DNA from: Chloracidobacterium sp. N
GTDB lineage: Bacteria; Acidobacteriota; Blastocatellia; Chloracidobacteriales; Chloracidobacteriaceae
NCBI RefSeq assembly: GCF_018304765.1
Contig: NZ_CP072642.1
Span: 2,571,819-2,635,818 of the forward strand
Direction: 5' to 3'
DNA length: 64,000 nucleotides
The position numbers and the translations under genes are program-made. The notes under the pieces are model-generated. The model was not told the DNA's origin and ran no database searches. It saw only the letters and a list, made by a program, of their open reading frames with translations. The stretch's first letter is position 1. Each line of letters begins with the position of its first letter. Below are positions 57,204 through 64,000 of the stretch, piece by piece.

Positions 57204-57243
57204 CCAAACTCAAATCCCGGCTGCGTCTGCCTAAGCAAGGGCA

Positions 57244-58161
57244 ATGGCGTACGACAACCTGTGCAAGTATCTGGCAGAAACCTACCCGGCGGCTTTCGTC
57301 CGCTGGCTCGCCAGGCATTATCCTGAGCTTCCACACGACATGGAAGCCGCTGAAGTCGAGGTTCTCAAAACCGAACTGCCCGTCGAGCCGATTCGCGCCG
57401 ATTTCGTCACCTTCATCCGGGCCGCAGGCGTGCTTCTGCACATCGAGTTTCACCTCGATCCGGCTTCCGACCCACCGCTGGCGTTTCGGATGCTGGAGTA
57501 CTGGGTGCGTCTTTTCCGCCGCTACCGCACTCCGGCCCGGCAGGTGGTTCTGTTGCTGAAGAGTACACCGGCGGCCCGGGAGATGCCCAGCACGTTCACA
57601 GCCGGTATGACACACCATGGTTTCCACGTGCTGCGTCTGTGGGAAGTTGAAGCGACTGAACTTCTGGATGACGAAGCTTTGTTGCCGCTGGCTGTTCTCG
57701 GAAAAGCGGACTCCGACGAGGCACTTTTGCGGGAAACTGCGGCGCGGGTCGAGCAGATGACAGACGCCAGCCAACGCGCTAACGTGTCAGCCTGTGCGCA
57801 GGTGCTGGCCGGATTGCGCTTTGACCGGGAGTTGATCCGGGCTTTATTTCGGGAGGAAGCGATGCGGGAATCGGTCATCTATCAGGAAATCATCGAACGT
57901 GGGCTGGCGCAGGGTGTCGAACGCGGGCTGGCGCAGGGCAGTCATCTGGAAGCCATCCGGCTGGCCCGCACGCTGCTCGAACGCCGCTTTGGCCCGCTCC
58001 CGGAAAGCATCGCCGCCCAGGTTGCCCTGCTGTCACGGGAACAGGCTGAAAACCTGGTTGTTGAAACTCTGAAATTCGACAGCCTTGACGCGGTACGTAC
58101 CTGGCTGGCCGTCCAGCCTACGACTTCCGAAGCGACTGAAGACCCGTCCAGTCCTTCGTAA
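57244..58161 (+). CDS. Rpn-family recombination-promoting nuclease-like protein, copy 2
   Basis: Encodes a 305-aa protein identical in every residue to copy 1, with the same Asp53/Glu68 nuclease core, two ERGLAQG repeats and internal ATG (57862) preceded by GGGAGG. The upstream context differs slightly from copy 1 (AAGCAAGGGCA before ATG instead of GAGCAAAGGCA). The perfect identity, including silent positions, means a very recent duplication or active gene conversion. Any protein expression or toxicity would add to that of copy 1. Confidence 0.88.
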   Translation: MAYDNLCKYLAETYPAAFVRWLARHYPELPHDMEAAEVEVLKTELPVEPIRADFVTFIRAAGVLLHIEFHLDPASDPPLAFRMLEYWVRLFRRYRTPARQVVLLLKSTPAAREMPSTFTAGMTHHGFHVLRLWEVEATELLDDEALLPLAVLGKADSDEALLRETAARVEQMTDASQRANVSACAQVLAGLRFDRELIRALFREEAMRESVIYQEIIERGLAQGVERGLAQGSHLEAIRLARTLLERRFGPLPESIAAQVALLSREQAENLVVETLKFDSLDAVRTWLAVQPTTSEATEDPSSPS

Positions 58162-58171
58162 CGGCCAGGCT

Positions 58172-58219
58172 TCAGGCTACACCAGCACGCGCTGCCAGAG
58201 TTGCAAACTCGCGCCGGGC
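58172..58219 (-). pseudogene. Remnant of the amidohydrolase 3' end in spacer 2
   Basis: Identical to the remnant at 57156-57203, shifted by the 1016-bp repeat period. It shows that the diverged spacer already existed when copies 1 and 2 arose. Confidence 0.78.
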
Positions 58220-58259
58220 CCAAACTCAAATCCCGGCTGCGTCTGCCTAAGCAAGGGCA

Positions 58260-59225
58260 ATGGCGTACGACAACCTGTGCAAGTATCTGGCAGAAACCTA
58301 CCCGGCGGCTTTCGTCCGCTGGCTCGCCAGGCATTATCCTGAGCTTCCACACGACATGGAAGCCGCTGAAGTCGAGGTTCTCAAAACCGAACTGCCCGTC
58401 GAGCCGATTCGCGCCGATTTCGTCACCTTCATCCGGGCCGCAGGCGTGCTTCTGCACATCGAGTTTCACCTCGATCCGGCTTCCGACCCACCGCTGGCGT
58501 TTCGGATGCTGGAGTACTGGGTGCGTCTTTTCCGCCGCTACCGCACTCCGGCCCGGCAGGTGGTTCTGTTGCTGAAGAGTACACCGGCGGCCCGGGAGAT
58601 GCCCAGCACGTTCACAGCCGGTATGACACACCATGGTTTCCACGTGCTGCGTCTGTGGGAAGTTGAAGCGACTGAACTTCTGGATGACGAAGCTTTGTTG
58701 CCGCTGGCTGTTCTCGGAAAAGCGGACTCCGACGAGGCACTTTTGCGGGAAACTGCGGCGCGGGTCGAGCAGATGACAGACGCCAGCCAACGCGCTAACG
58801 TGTCAGCCTGTGCGCAGGTGCTGGCCGGATTGCGCTTTGACCGGGAGTTGATCCGGGCTTTATTTCGGGAGGAAGCGATGCGGGAATCGGTCATCTATCA
58901 GGAAATCATCGAACGTGGGCTGGCGCAGGGTGTCGAACGCGGGCTGGCGCAGGGCATTGAACGCGGGCTGGCACAGGGTGTCGAACGCGGGCTGGCGCAG
59001 GGCAGTCACCTGGAAGCCATCCGGCTGGCCCGCACGCTGCTCGAACGCCGTTTTGGCCCGCTCCCGGAAAGCATCGCTGCCCAGATTGGCCTGCTGTCAC
59101 GGGAACAGGCCGAAAACCTGGCTGTCGAAACTCTGAACTTTGACAGCCTCGACGCGGTACGTACCTGGCTGGCCCTCCAGCCCACGACTTCCGAAGTCAC
59201 CGAAAACCCGGACAAGCCTTCGTAA
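58260..59225 (+). CDS. Rpn-family recombination-promoting nuclease-like protein, copy 3 (expanded repeats)
   Basis: A 321-aa protein, identical to copies 1 and 2 over the first 217 residues. It then has four ERGLAQG units instead of two (16 extra residues). The tail differs in places: AAQIGLLSREQAENLAVETL and TSEVTENPDKPS, against AQVALLSREQAENLVVETL and TSEATEDPSSPS. The nuclease residues and the internal GGGAGG-ATG (58878) are kept. Because only the C-terminal, possibly antitoxin, part differs, its product might not be interchangeable with that of copies 1 and 2. It converges with the amidohydrolase gene across 10 bp. Confidence 0.88.
   Translation: MAYDNLCKYLAETYPAAFVRWLARHYPELPHDMEAAEVEVLKTELPVEPIRADFVTFIRAAGVLLHIEFHLDPASDPPLAFRMLEYWVRLFRRYRTPARQVVLLLKSTPAAREMPSTFTAGMTHHGFHVLRLWEVEATELLDDEALLPLAVLGKADSDEALLRETAARVEQMTDASQRANVSACAQVLAGLRFDRELIRALFREEAMRESVIYQEIIERGLAQGVERGLAQGIERGLAQGVERGLAQGSHLEAIRLARTLLERRFGPLPESIAAQIGLLSREQAENLAVETLNFDSLDAVRTWLALQPTTSEVTENPDKPS
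58911..59006 (+). repeat. 24-bp in-frame repeats, four units (Rpn copy 3)
   Basis: Four contiguous 24-bp units at 58911, 58935, 58959 and 58983 encode ERGLAQGV, ERGLAQGI, ERGLAQGV and ERGLAQGS. The two middle units are an insertion relative to copies 1 and 2, as expected from slippage or unequal exchange. Confidence 0.92.
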
Positions 59226-59235
59226 CGGCCAGGCT

Positions 59236-60558
59236 TCAGGCCACACCAGCCCGCACCGCCAAGGCGGTAAACTCACGCCGTGCCTGGGCCTGCACGTCTG
59301 CGGCATTGAGTGTCGTCAACGCTCCGTCGCGGACGACGACGCGACCGGCAATGACCACATGCCGTACGTCAGAAGCCATAGCCGCATAGACCAGGGCTGA
59401 GAGTGGATCGGGATGCGGCGCGGCATGCAGGGTGTCAAGCGTCACGACGGCTATATCGGCCGCTTTTCCCACGTCAAGACTGCCAATTTCGTTCTCCAGT
59501 CCAAGCGCCCGTGCTCCGTGCCAGGTTGCCATCTGAAAGGCGTCCAGCGCGGTGAGTTTTCGCGCGCCACAGCGCATTTTCTGAAGCAGCGCGGCTGTCC
59601 GCATTTCCGTGAAGGCATCGAGCCGGTTGTTGCACGGTGCGCCATCGGCGCCCAGGGAAACTGAAATACCGCGCTCCAGCATTTCCACGACTTTGGCGAT
59701 GCCGGAGCCGAGTTTCAGGTTTGAGGACGGGCAGTGCAGCACGTGGGTTCCGGTCTCGGCCAGAAGCTCCTGCTCGGTCTCGTCAAGCCAGATACAGTGC
59801 GCGATGCCGACGTGGGGGCCGGTCAGGCCCAGCGCGTGCAGGTGTGCCAGGTTTCGCCGTCCGGTCAGACGTTCGACCAGCGCCACTTCATCCCGGCTTT
59901 CCGAAGCGTGCGTGTGGATGCGTACGCCCTTTTCACGCGCCAGGGCTGCCACTTCCCGCAACAGCGTTTCGGTGCACGACAAAACGAAGCGGGGCGCAAA
60001 GGCCATGTGAATCCGGCCCCCGGCCTGGCCGTGCCAGGCGTCGAGCAGGCGGAGGGATTCAGTACGCGCCTGCGCTGTCGTCTCACGAAGGCCCGGGGGC
60101 ACTTCATCGCCGGCATCCATCAGGCACTTCCCGACAACCGCGCGAAAACCGGTTTCGGCAACGACCTCCAGGGCCGCTTCCGTGTGGTGGACACTCTCCA
60201 TCGTCATGGCGCAGGTCGTCCCACCGGACATCATTTCTGCGATGGCGAGTTGCGCCGAAACCCGGAGACTGTCAGGTGTGTGGGCGGCCTCGAACTTCCA
60301 GATGCGCGTCTTCAGCCAGTCGAGAAGTTCAAGATCGTCGGCCGCACCCCGGAACAGAGTCTGGCACAGATGAATGTGCGATTGGACAAAACCCGGTATC
60401 ACCACGCACCCGGAGGCATCGAGTGTCTCATCGGCTGTTTCAGGAACTTTGCCCAGGTGCGTGATGCGGCCGTCCTGCACATAGAGATCGCCGTTGATGA
60501 CTTGGTGGTGTGGGCCGCCCGTGAGCAGTGTGCCGTCGATAATCCGCAGCGTCGGCAT
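59236..60558 (-). CDS. Amidohydrolase, MTA/SAH-deaminase-like
   Basis: The 440-aa metal-dependent hydrolase has the N-terminal HxH in GFVQSHIHLCQTLFRG. The middle motifs are VRIHTHASESRDEVAL and GPHVGIAHCIWLD. The substrate and metal region is CPSSNLKLGSGIAKVVEML, and the late Asp is in SVSLGADGAPCNNRLDAF. This set fits the TrzN/MtaD group that deaminates methylthioadenosine, S-adenosylhomocysteine or 5'-deoxyadenosine; specificity is not decided. The start at 60558 lies 5 bp after the upstream methyltransferase stop. The 3' end (ARREFTALAVRAGVA) is duplicated as a fragment in the Rpn spacers. Confidence 0.88.
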   Translation of the reverse strand: MPTLRIIDGTLLTGGPHHQVINGDLYVQDGRITHLGKVPETADETLDASGCVVIPGFVQSHIHLCQTLFRGAADDLELLDWLKTRIWKFEAAHTPDSLRVSAQLAIAEMMSGGTTCAMTMESVHHTEAALEVVAETGFRAVVGKCLMDAGDEVPPGLRETTAQARTESLRLLDAWHGQAGGRIHMAFAPRFVLSCTETLLREVAALAREKGVRIHTHASESRDEVALVERLTGRRNLAHLHALGLTGPHVGIAHCIWLDETEQELLAETGTHVLHCPSSNLKLGSGIAKVVEMLERGISVSLGADGAPCNNRLDAFTEMRTAALLQKMRCGARKLTALDAFQMATWHGARALGLENEIGSLDVGKAADIAVVTLDTLHAAPHPDPLSALVYAAMASDVRHVVIAGRVVVRDGALTTLNAADVQAQARREFTALAVRAGVA

Positions 60559-60562
60559 GGTT

Positions 60563-61831
60563 TTACTCCGTCGTGGGTGGGGCTACGGTCTGGCGCTCGA
60601 CCTGGATGTGCGGCAACAACCGCAGCCCATCGGCCAAGGGCGCCGGCGCCGACGAAAGCCACAGGACATCCCCCCGCCTGGCCGTGCTGAAGGCTTCATT
60701 ACCGGCGTGGCGGTCACGCTTGAAGCGCGTCAGCAGCGTACAGCGGTCAGGGCCACAGACAAGCCGTTTTTCACGTCCCTTTTCACGCTGGAGGTCGCCA
60801 ATGACGCGCCACGGCGTCCAGCCCGAACGAGCTTCCGTCGCGCGTTTTCCATCCCGCCGCAGTACGAAGTAAAAAAACTTCTGGACGCGACTGGACAGCC
60901 CGCTCATCGCATCGAGCTGTGCAACGAGCGGCGTTGGTTGCCAGGTCAGCGCGACATGACACCAGTCCCGTTCCGGTTGCCCGGCCAGCATCCGACAGGG
61001 CCCGTTGGCCGTGCAGGGCGCGAAAATTCCACATTCTGAAAGATCTTCGAGGAGCGCGTCACGAAGCTGCATGGCCGCACGCGCACTTGCGTGCAGGGCC
61101 GGCTCAATGACGCACAAACTGCCATCCGGTGCAAGGTGATCCCGGACCAGTTCCCGCACCCAGGCAGCCGGCGGGACGTCCTCCGGGGCGCACTCGTTGA
61201 GAACGTTGGAAAGCCAGATGAAATCAGCCGCAGCGTGCGGTGGGTATCTGCCCGTACTTTTGGCGTCGCCGGTGTGTGGCGTCACGTGCAGCGTCATAGC
61301 TTCACGACGCTCGGCATTGAGCCAATCGGCAGCCTGCCGCAGCAGGTCCGTCGCTTTCTGGAGGGCGGCTGGCGACATTTCGACCAGAACGATCCGCACC
61401 TGGAACGCCGCCGGCTGCAATGCCGCCAGAAATGACAGCGTTGCCAGAGCCGAAGTACCCGGCCCGCAGCCCACATCCAGGACAGTGAACCGGGATTTTG
61501 CTGTGAGTTCTTTGGCAACATCTGGATGCCCGCCAAGCTCGGCCAGCACCCGGGCAACTTTGACATAGTTGCGCGGCAGAAAGTGGAACAGGTAGGCCAG
61601 ACGGCGCGTGTCGTGCCAGTAATCTCCAGGAGCAGCCTCCGCGAGGTTTTGGCGCTCCCGGGTAAAATCATCGGAAAGCCGCACCAGGGCACTGGCCGTC
61701 GGGCGCAGAAATGCCTTACCGACCGGCCCACGGTCGTACTGGGCCAGCGCCTCCGGGCCAAGCAGATGCCCTACCAGATGGCGTTCCACGTGCTGTAACA
61801 AGTCGTTGTTCATCAGGGTGCTGGCGTTCAT
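60563..61831 (-). CDS. SAM-dependent methyltransferase, Rsm22-like
   Basis: The 422-aa protein has an N-terminal helical part with LAYLFHFLPRNYVKVARVLA, as in the mitochondrial-type Rsm22 family. The SAM-binding FTVLDVGCGPGTSALATLSF, an acidic VLVEMSPAALQKA strand, and a loop with IWLSNVLNECAPEDVPPAAW follow. A Cys-rich stretch (ECGIFAPCTANGPCRM) could bind metal or a cluster, and SGWTPWRVIGDLQREKGREK lies near the C-terminus. The family is thought to act in ribosome assembly; the substrate is unknown. ATG 61831 is used; 61813 is an alternative. It is nearly contiguous with the amidohydrolase gene (4 bp). Confidence 0.75.
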   Translation of the reverse strand: MNASTLMNNDLLQHVERHLVGHLLGPEALAQYDRGPVGKAFLRPTASALVRLSDDFTRERQNLAEAAPGDYWHDTRRLAYLFHFLPRNYVKVARVLAELGGHPDVAKELTAKSRFTVLDVGCGPGTSALATLSFLAALQPAAFQVRIVLVEMSPAALQKATDLLRQAADWLNAERREAMTLHVTPHTGDAKSTGRYPPHAAADFIWLSNVLNECAPEDVPPAAWVRELVRDHLAPDGSLCVIEPALHASARAAMQLRDALLEDLSECGIFAPCTANGPCRMLAGQPERDWCHVALTWQPTPLVAQLDAMSGLSSRVQKFFYFVLRRDGKRATEARSGWTPWRVIGDLQREKGREKRLVCGPDRCTLLTRFKRDRHAGNEAFSTARRGDVLWLSSAPAPLADGLRLLPHIQVERQTVAPPTTE

Positions 61832-61938
61832 GGTCTGCCGGGGCGCAAGCCCTTTCCGGGGAAGTGGTTGTTTTGCCCGGCAAGGCCGCTTATCGTTGCA
61901 AGTCCTGATCTCATCTGCCGGGAGTATGGAAGCGCCGT

Positions 61939-62817
61939 ATGATTGAAGCCTACTTCGCGGAAAAGGTTCCCGAAGTCAACCGCTGGCTTGACCAACTCAT
62001 GCCGCCAGTGACGACCCCGCCGCCGCGCATTCACGAAGCCATGCGGTACAGTCTGATGGCTGGTGGCAAGCGGCTGCGCCCCATACTCGTGCTGGCTGCT
62101 GGCGAGGTTTTTGGCGGCGCACCAGAGCGGCTCTATCCAGTGGCCTGTGCCTTCGAGATGGTTCATACCTATTCTCTCATCCACGATGACCTGCCGGCCA
62201 TGGACAACGACGACCTGCGGCGGGGTATGCCAACCTGCCACAAGCAGTTTGATGAAGCGACCGCCATTCTGGCCGGAGACGGGCTGATGACCCATGCGTT
62301 TCGGATTCTGGCTGAAATGGATGCCCCTGCCGAACAAAAAGTGCGCGTCATCCGGGAACTGGCCGTTAGGTCCGGTACGGTTGAAGGCATGATTGCCGGC
62401 CAGATTGTTGACCTCGAAGCCGAAGGAAAGCCCATTGATGCCGGGCGGCTGGCATTCATTCACCGGGCCAAAACCGGCGCGCTCATCCGTGGGGCGCTGG
62501 TTTGCGGCGGGATTGTCGCCGATGCCACCGAAAGTGACCTGGCACTCCTGTCCGCCTACGGCGACCGGGTGGGGCTGGCTTTCCAGATTGCCGATGACAT
62601 TCTCGACGAAACGGCCACGGCTGAGCAGTTGGGCAAAACCCCCGGCAAGGACGCGGCAGCCGGCAAGGCGACCTATCCGGCGCTGTACGGGCTGGAGGCT
62701 TCGCGGAAACAGGCCGAGTCCCTGGCTGAGGAAGCCATTGAAGTGCTTGCGCCGCTCGGCCAACGGGCGGAACTGCTCATCGCGATGGCGCGCTTTGTCG
62801 TACACCGCACTTCGTAG
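61939..62817 (+). CDS. ispA: Polyprenyl (farnesyl/geranylgeranyl) diphosphate synthase
   Basis: Condenses IPP with allylic diphosphates for isoprenoids. The 292-aa enzyme has the GGKRLRP motif (MAGGKRLRPILVLAAGEVFG). The first Asp-rich motif is DDLPAMDNDDLRRG, preceded by HTYSLIH. The second is AFQIADDILDETATAEQLGK, then the KDAAAGKATYPALYGL region. The six-residue-type FARM with an intervening PAM insertion matches FPP/GGPP synthase of the bacterial type. Chain length is uncertain, as the residues upstream of the FARM (EMVHTYSLIH) do not settle it. Named ispA by family only. Confidence 0.9.
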   Translation: MIEAYFAEKVPEVNRWLDQLMPPVTTPPPRIHEAMRYSLMAGGKRLRPILVLAAGEVFGGAPERLYPVACAFEMVHTYSLIHDDLPAMDNDDLRRGMPTCHKQFDEATAILAGDGLMTHAFRILAEMDAPAEQKVRVIRELAVRSGTVEGMIAGQIVDLEAEGKPIDAGRLAFIHRAKTGALIRGALVCGGIVADATESDLALLSAYGDRVGLAFQIADDILDETATAEQLGKTPGKDAAAGKATYPALYGLEASRKQAESLAEEAIEVLAPLGQRAELLIAMARFVVHRTS

Positions 62818-62873
62818 CCCGGCGGGCTCGGTGCTTCGTCTTTCACTTTCTTTCGTCCGTGCGGAGAGCTTCT

Positions 62874-63446
62874 ATGCGATACATCATGAGTTACATCATG
62901 AGTTGGTTTCTGGTGCTGTTTCTGGCCGCAGGCGCATCCGTTGCCGCCACCCAGTCCGGGGTCAAGCGGGATACTCCCCGCCCCGGAAACTCCAGTTCCG
63001 AAGAGGCAGCGCCAGCGCCGGATTTCACAGTGCCAAGCCTGACCGATGACACCTCCATCCGCCTTTCTTCCCTGCGCGGCAAGGTGGTGGTCATGAACTT
63101 CTGGGCAAGCTGGTGTCCACCCTGCCGCGCCGAATTCCCGCTTCTGGCCAAGCTCTATAACCAATACAAGGAACGGGATGTCGTTTTGTTGTCGCTCAAC
63201 CTGGCCGAAGAAGCCGAAACGGCGCGTCATTTCATCCAGCAGACAGCGCCGCCCTTCCCCGTGTATGCCGGCGCCATCGCCGCCGCCAAGTACAATGCTT
63301 CACGGCTGCCGACGACCTATTTCATTGACCGGGCCGGGCGCATCCGGCGGCAGGTTTCCGGGTTTCATCCCAAGCGCACGGAAGCTGAATTCTCCAGCCT
63401 TATTGATGAGCTTCTGGCCGAGCCGGCCCCGGTGGCCCAGCCATGA
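62874..63446 (+). CDS. TlpA/ResA-like thiol:disulfide oxidoreductase
   Basis: The 190-aa exported thioredoxin-fold protein has a signal or anchor segment (about residues 9-25), a short low-complexity linker and the domain from about 48. The redox site is FWASWCPPCRAEFPLL (Cys81 and Cys84 from the ATG at 62874). The cis-Pro is in NASRLPTTYFID. It would act in the periplasm in cytochrome c maturation or general disulfide reduction. ATG 62874 follows GGAGAG; a start at 62859 is less likely. The stop overlaps the next gene's ATG (ATGA). Confidence 0.88.
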   Translation: MRYIMSYIMSWFLVLFLAAGASVAATQSGVKRDTPRPGNSSSEEAAPAPDFTVPSLTDDTSIRLSSLRGKVVVMNFWASWCPPCRAEFPLLAKLYNQYKERDVVLLSLNLAEEAETARHFIQQTAPPFPVYAGAIAAAKYNASRLPTTYFIDRAGRIRRQVSGFHPKRTEAEFSSLIDELLAEPAPVAQP

Positions 63447-64000
63447 AAGCCATGTCGAAACCTGCTGCCCCATACCGTTTTCTGACCGCGTGCTTCGTCC
63501 TGCTCGTTCTGGCCGGCTTTGGTGGCTCGTCGCCGCTTCCGTCCAACCTGGATGCCGTCAGTGTCGTTCAGCTCAAACGGCATCTTTCCTTTCTGGCCTC
63601 AGCCGAGCTTGGCGGGCGCTATACCCTCAGTGCCGGCAATCGCATCGCAGCGCGTTATCTGGCTGCCCAGCTCGAAGCCTTTGGCTACCGGGGGGCAGCC
63701 ACGGACGGCTCGTTTTTCCAGAAAATTCCATTTGTGACGCGAACCGGCGGGCAGGACTCCAGGCTGATGCTGGAGGGTGCCCCAAAACCCTTTGTCCATG
63801 GCGAGGACTTCATTCTGCGCGATCCGGCGGCAACCCTGCCCAATCTGTCGCTGGAAGCTGAGATGGTCTTTGTTGGGTACGGGGCATCCCACCCAAAAAT
63901 GGATGCTTACCAGATGGTCAATGCCGAGGGACGGATTGTTCTCTGCTTGGCAAGCGGCACGCCGGATGTTCTGGCCGGGGAAAGCCTGCCAAACGATTGG
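63443..64000 (+). CDS. M28-family metallopeptidase, 5' part (continues past window)
   Basis: The frame from ATG 63443 overlaps the TlpA-like stop by 4 bp and runs open to the window end (186 codons). It has a signal-type segment (FLTACFVLLVLAGFGGS), then LKRHLSFLASAELGGRYTLS and NRIAARYLAAQLEAFGYRGA. This is the opening common to secreted M28 aminopeptidases (compare the SPELAGR / A-x-YLAxQFxxxG pattern). A PA-like insert begins around AEMVFVGYGASHPKMDAYQM. The zinc site lies beyond the window, so the class is inferred. ATG 63452 is an alternative start. Confidence 0.72.
   Translation, partial: MKAMSKPAAPYRFLTACFVLLVLAGFGGSSPLPSNLDAVSVVQLKRHLSFLASAELGGRYTLSAGNRIAARYLAAQLEAFGYRGAATDGSFFQKIPFVTRTGGQDSRLMLEGAPKPFVHGEDFILRDPAATLPNLSLEAEMVFVGYGASHPKMDAYQMVNAEGRIVLCLASGTPDVLAGESLPNDW

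Larger units (their letters stand above)
56222..59244. repeat. Tandem triplication of an Rpn gene unit (1016-bp period)
   Basis: The three genes start at 56228, 57244 and 58260, exactly 1016 bp apart. Copies 1 and 2, with their 98-bp downstream spacers, are identical by eye, and all reading frames on both strands agree. Copy 3 is identical up to the 24-bp repeat array. After it there are scattered substitutions, extending into the sequence past the stop (common end near GGCCAGGCTTCAGG, about 59244). No transposase, inverted ends or target duplications are seen, so this is segmental amplification and not an insertion element. Confidence 0.93.

Noticed and set aside
56926-58790. Identical 282-codon minus-strand frames (56926-57774 and 57942-58790) across the Rpn copies
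   Set aside because: They are antisense to the Rpn genes, and their identity only reflects the DNA duplication.
56228-59225. Calling the Rpn genes an insertion sequence because the family is often labelled transposase
   Set aside because: There are no terminal inverted repeats, target duplications or transposase catalytic pattern. The copies are in direct tandem with an amplification junction.
1-64000. CRISPR arrays, rRNA operons, prophage
   Set aside because: No regularly spaced repeats with unique spacers, no rRNA sequence and no phage structural genes were seen. The only tandem repeats are those described.

Overview
This is a 64-kb piece of GC-rich bacterial chromosome, densely packed with genes on both strands and mostly housekeeping in content. 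The window itself does not name the host. The gene set includes a TonB-dependent receptor with an N-terminal carboxypeptidase-regulatory-like domain, a secreted VWFA protein, a beta-propeller/phosphoesterase fusion and dispersed single genes such as nuoI. Together these point to a Gram-negative bacterium, and an Acidobacteriota member (for example a Chloracidobacterium-like organism) is my best guess. That is inference from gene content, not a sequence match.

Layout. 1-7.6 kb (minus): TonB receptor, then a run of LON-domain protein, VWFA protein, small membrane-anchored protein, glmS and a YdcF-like protein cut by the window edge. 7.7-14.2 kb: tRNA-Ser(GCT), a propeller/phosphoesterase, a CHAP amidase and a membrane spermidine-synthase-like gene split by an in-frame TAG. 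14.2-19.5 kb: ftsH, hsp20, a GDT1-type cation exporter, a DUF6544-like gene and ssrA (tmRNA). 19.8-24.8 kb: lepA, a GH57 branching enzyme and lpdA. 25-32 kb: tRNA-Gln(CTG), gmd, fcl, rsmG, parA, parB and purL, with parS sites embedded around parAB. 32-45.6 kb (mostly minus): ppc, bioA, a ferredoxin, a roadblock protein, coiled-coil and zinc-ribbon proteins, a response regulator, an acyltransferase, a rhomboid protease, an RDD protein and rpoD. 46-52 kb (plus): rdgB, nuoI, yacG, an Imm70-like protein, panB, a phosphohexomutase and cardiolipin synthase. 52.3-56.1 kb (minus): ampG and slt, a peptidoglycan-recycling pair. 56.2-59.2 kb: three tandem, almost identical Rpn-family nuclease genes. 59.2-64 kb: an MTA/SAH-deaminase-like amidohydrolase, an Rsm22-like methyltransferase, a prenyl diphosphate synthase, a TlpA-like thioredoxin and the start of an M28-type peptidase.

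The most striking region is the Rpn array. The first two copies are a perfect 1016-bp tandem duplication. The third is identical up to a 24-bp in-frame repeat array that has two units in copies 1 and 2 and four in copy 3, and diverges after it. Each copy has a strong internal Shine-Dalgarno and an in-frame ATG just before that array. This is the arrangement expected of a gene-within-gene toxin-antitoxin (RpnL/RpnS) system. The spacers between copies carry a decayed remnant of the neighbouring amidohydrolase 3' end, which records how the amplification arose. Other points of note are the in-frame TAG in the spermidine-synthase-like gene, three parS-like sites (one inside rsmG), a C8 tract at a TGATG stop/start junction, and a GC-rich hairpin motif occurring in two intergenic spaces.
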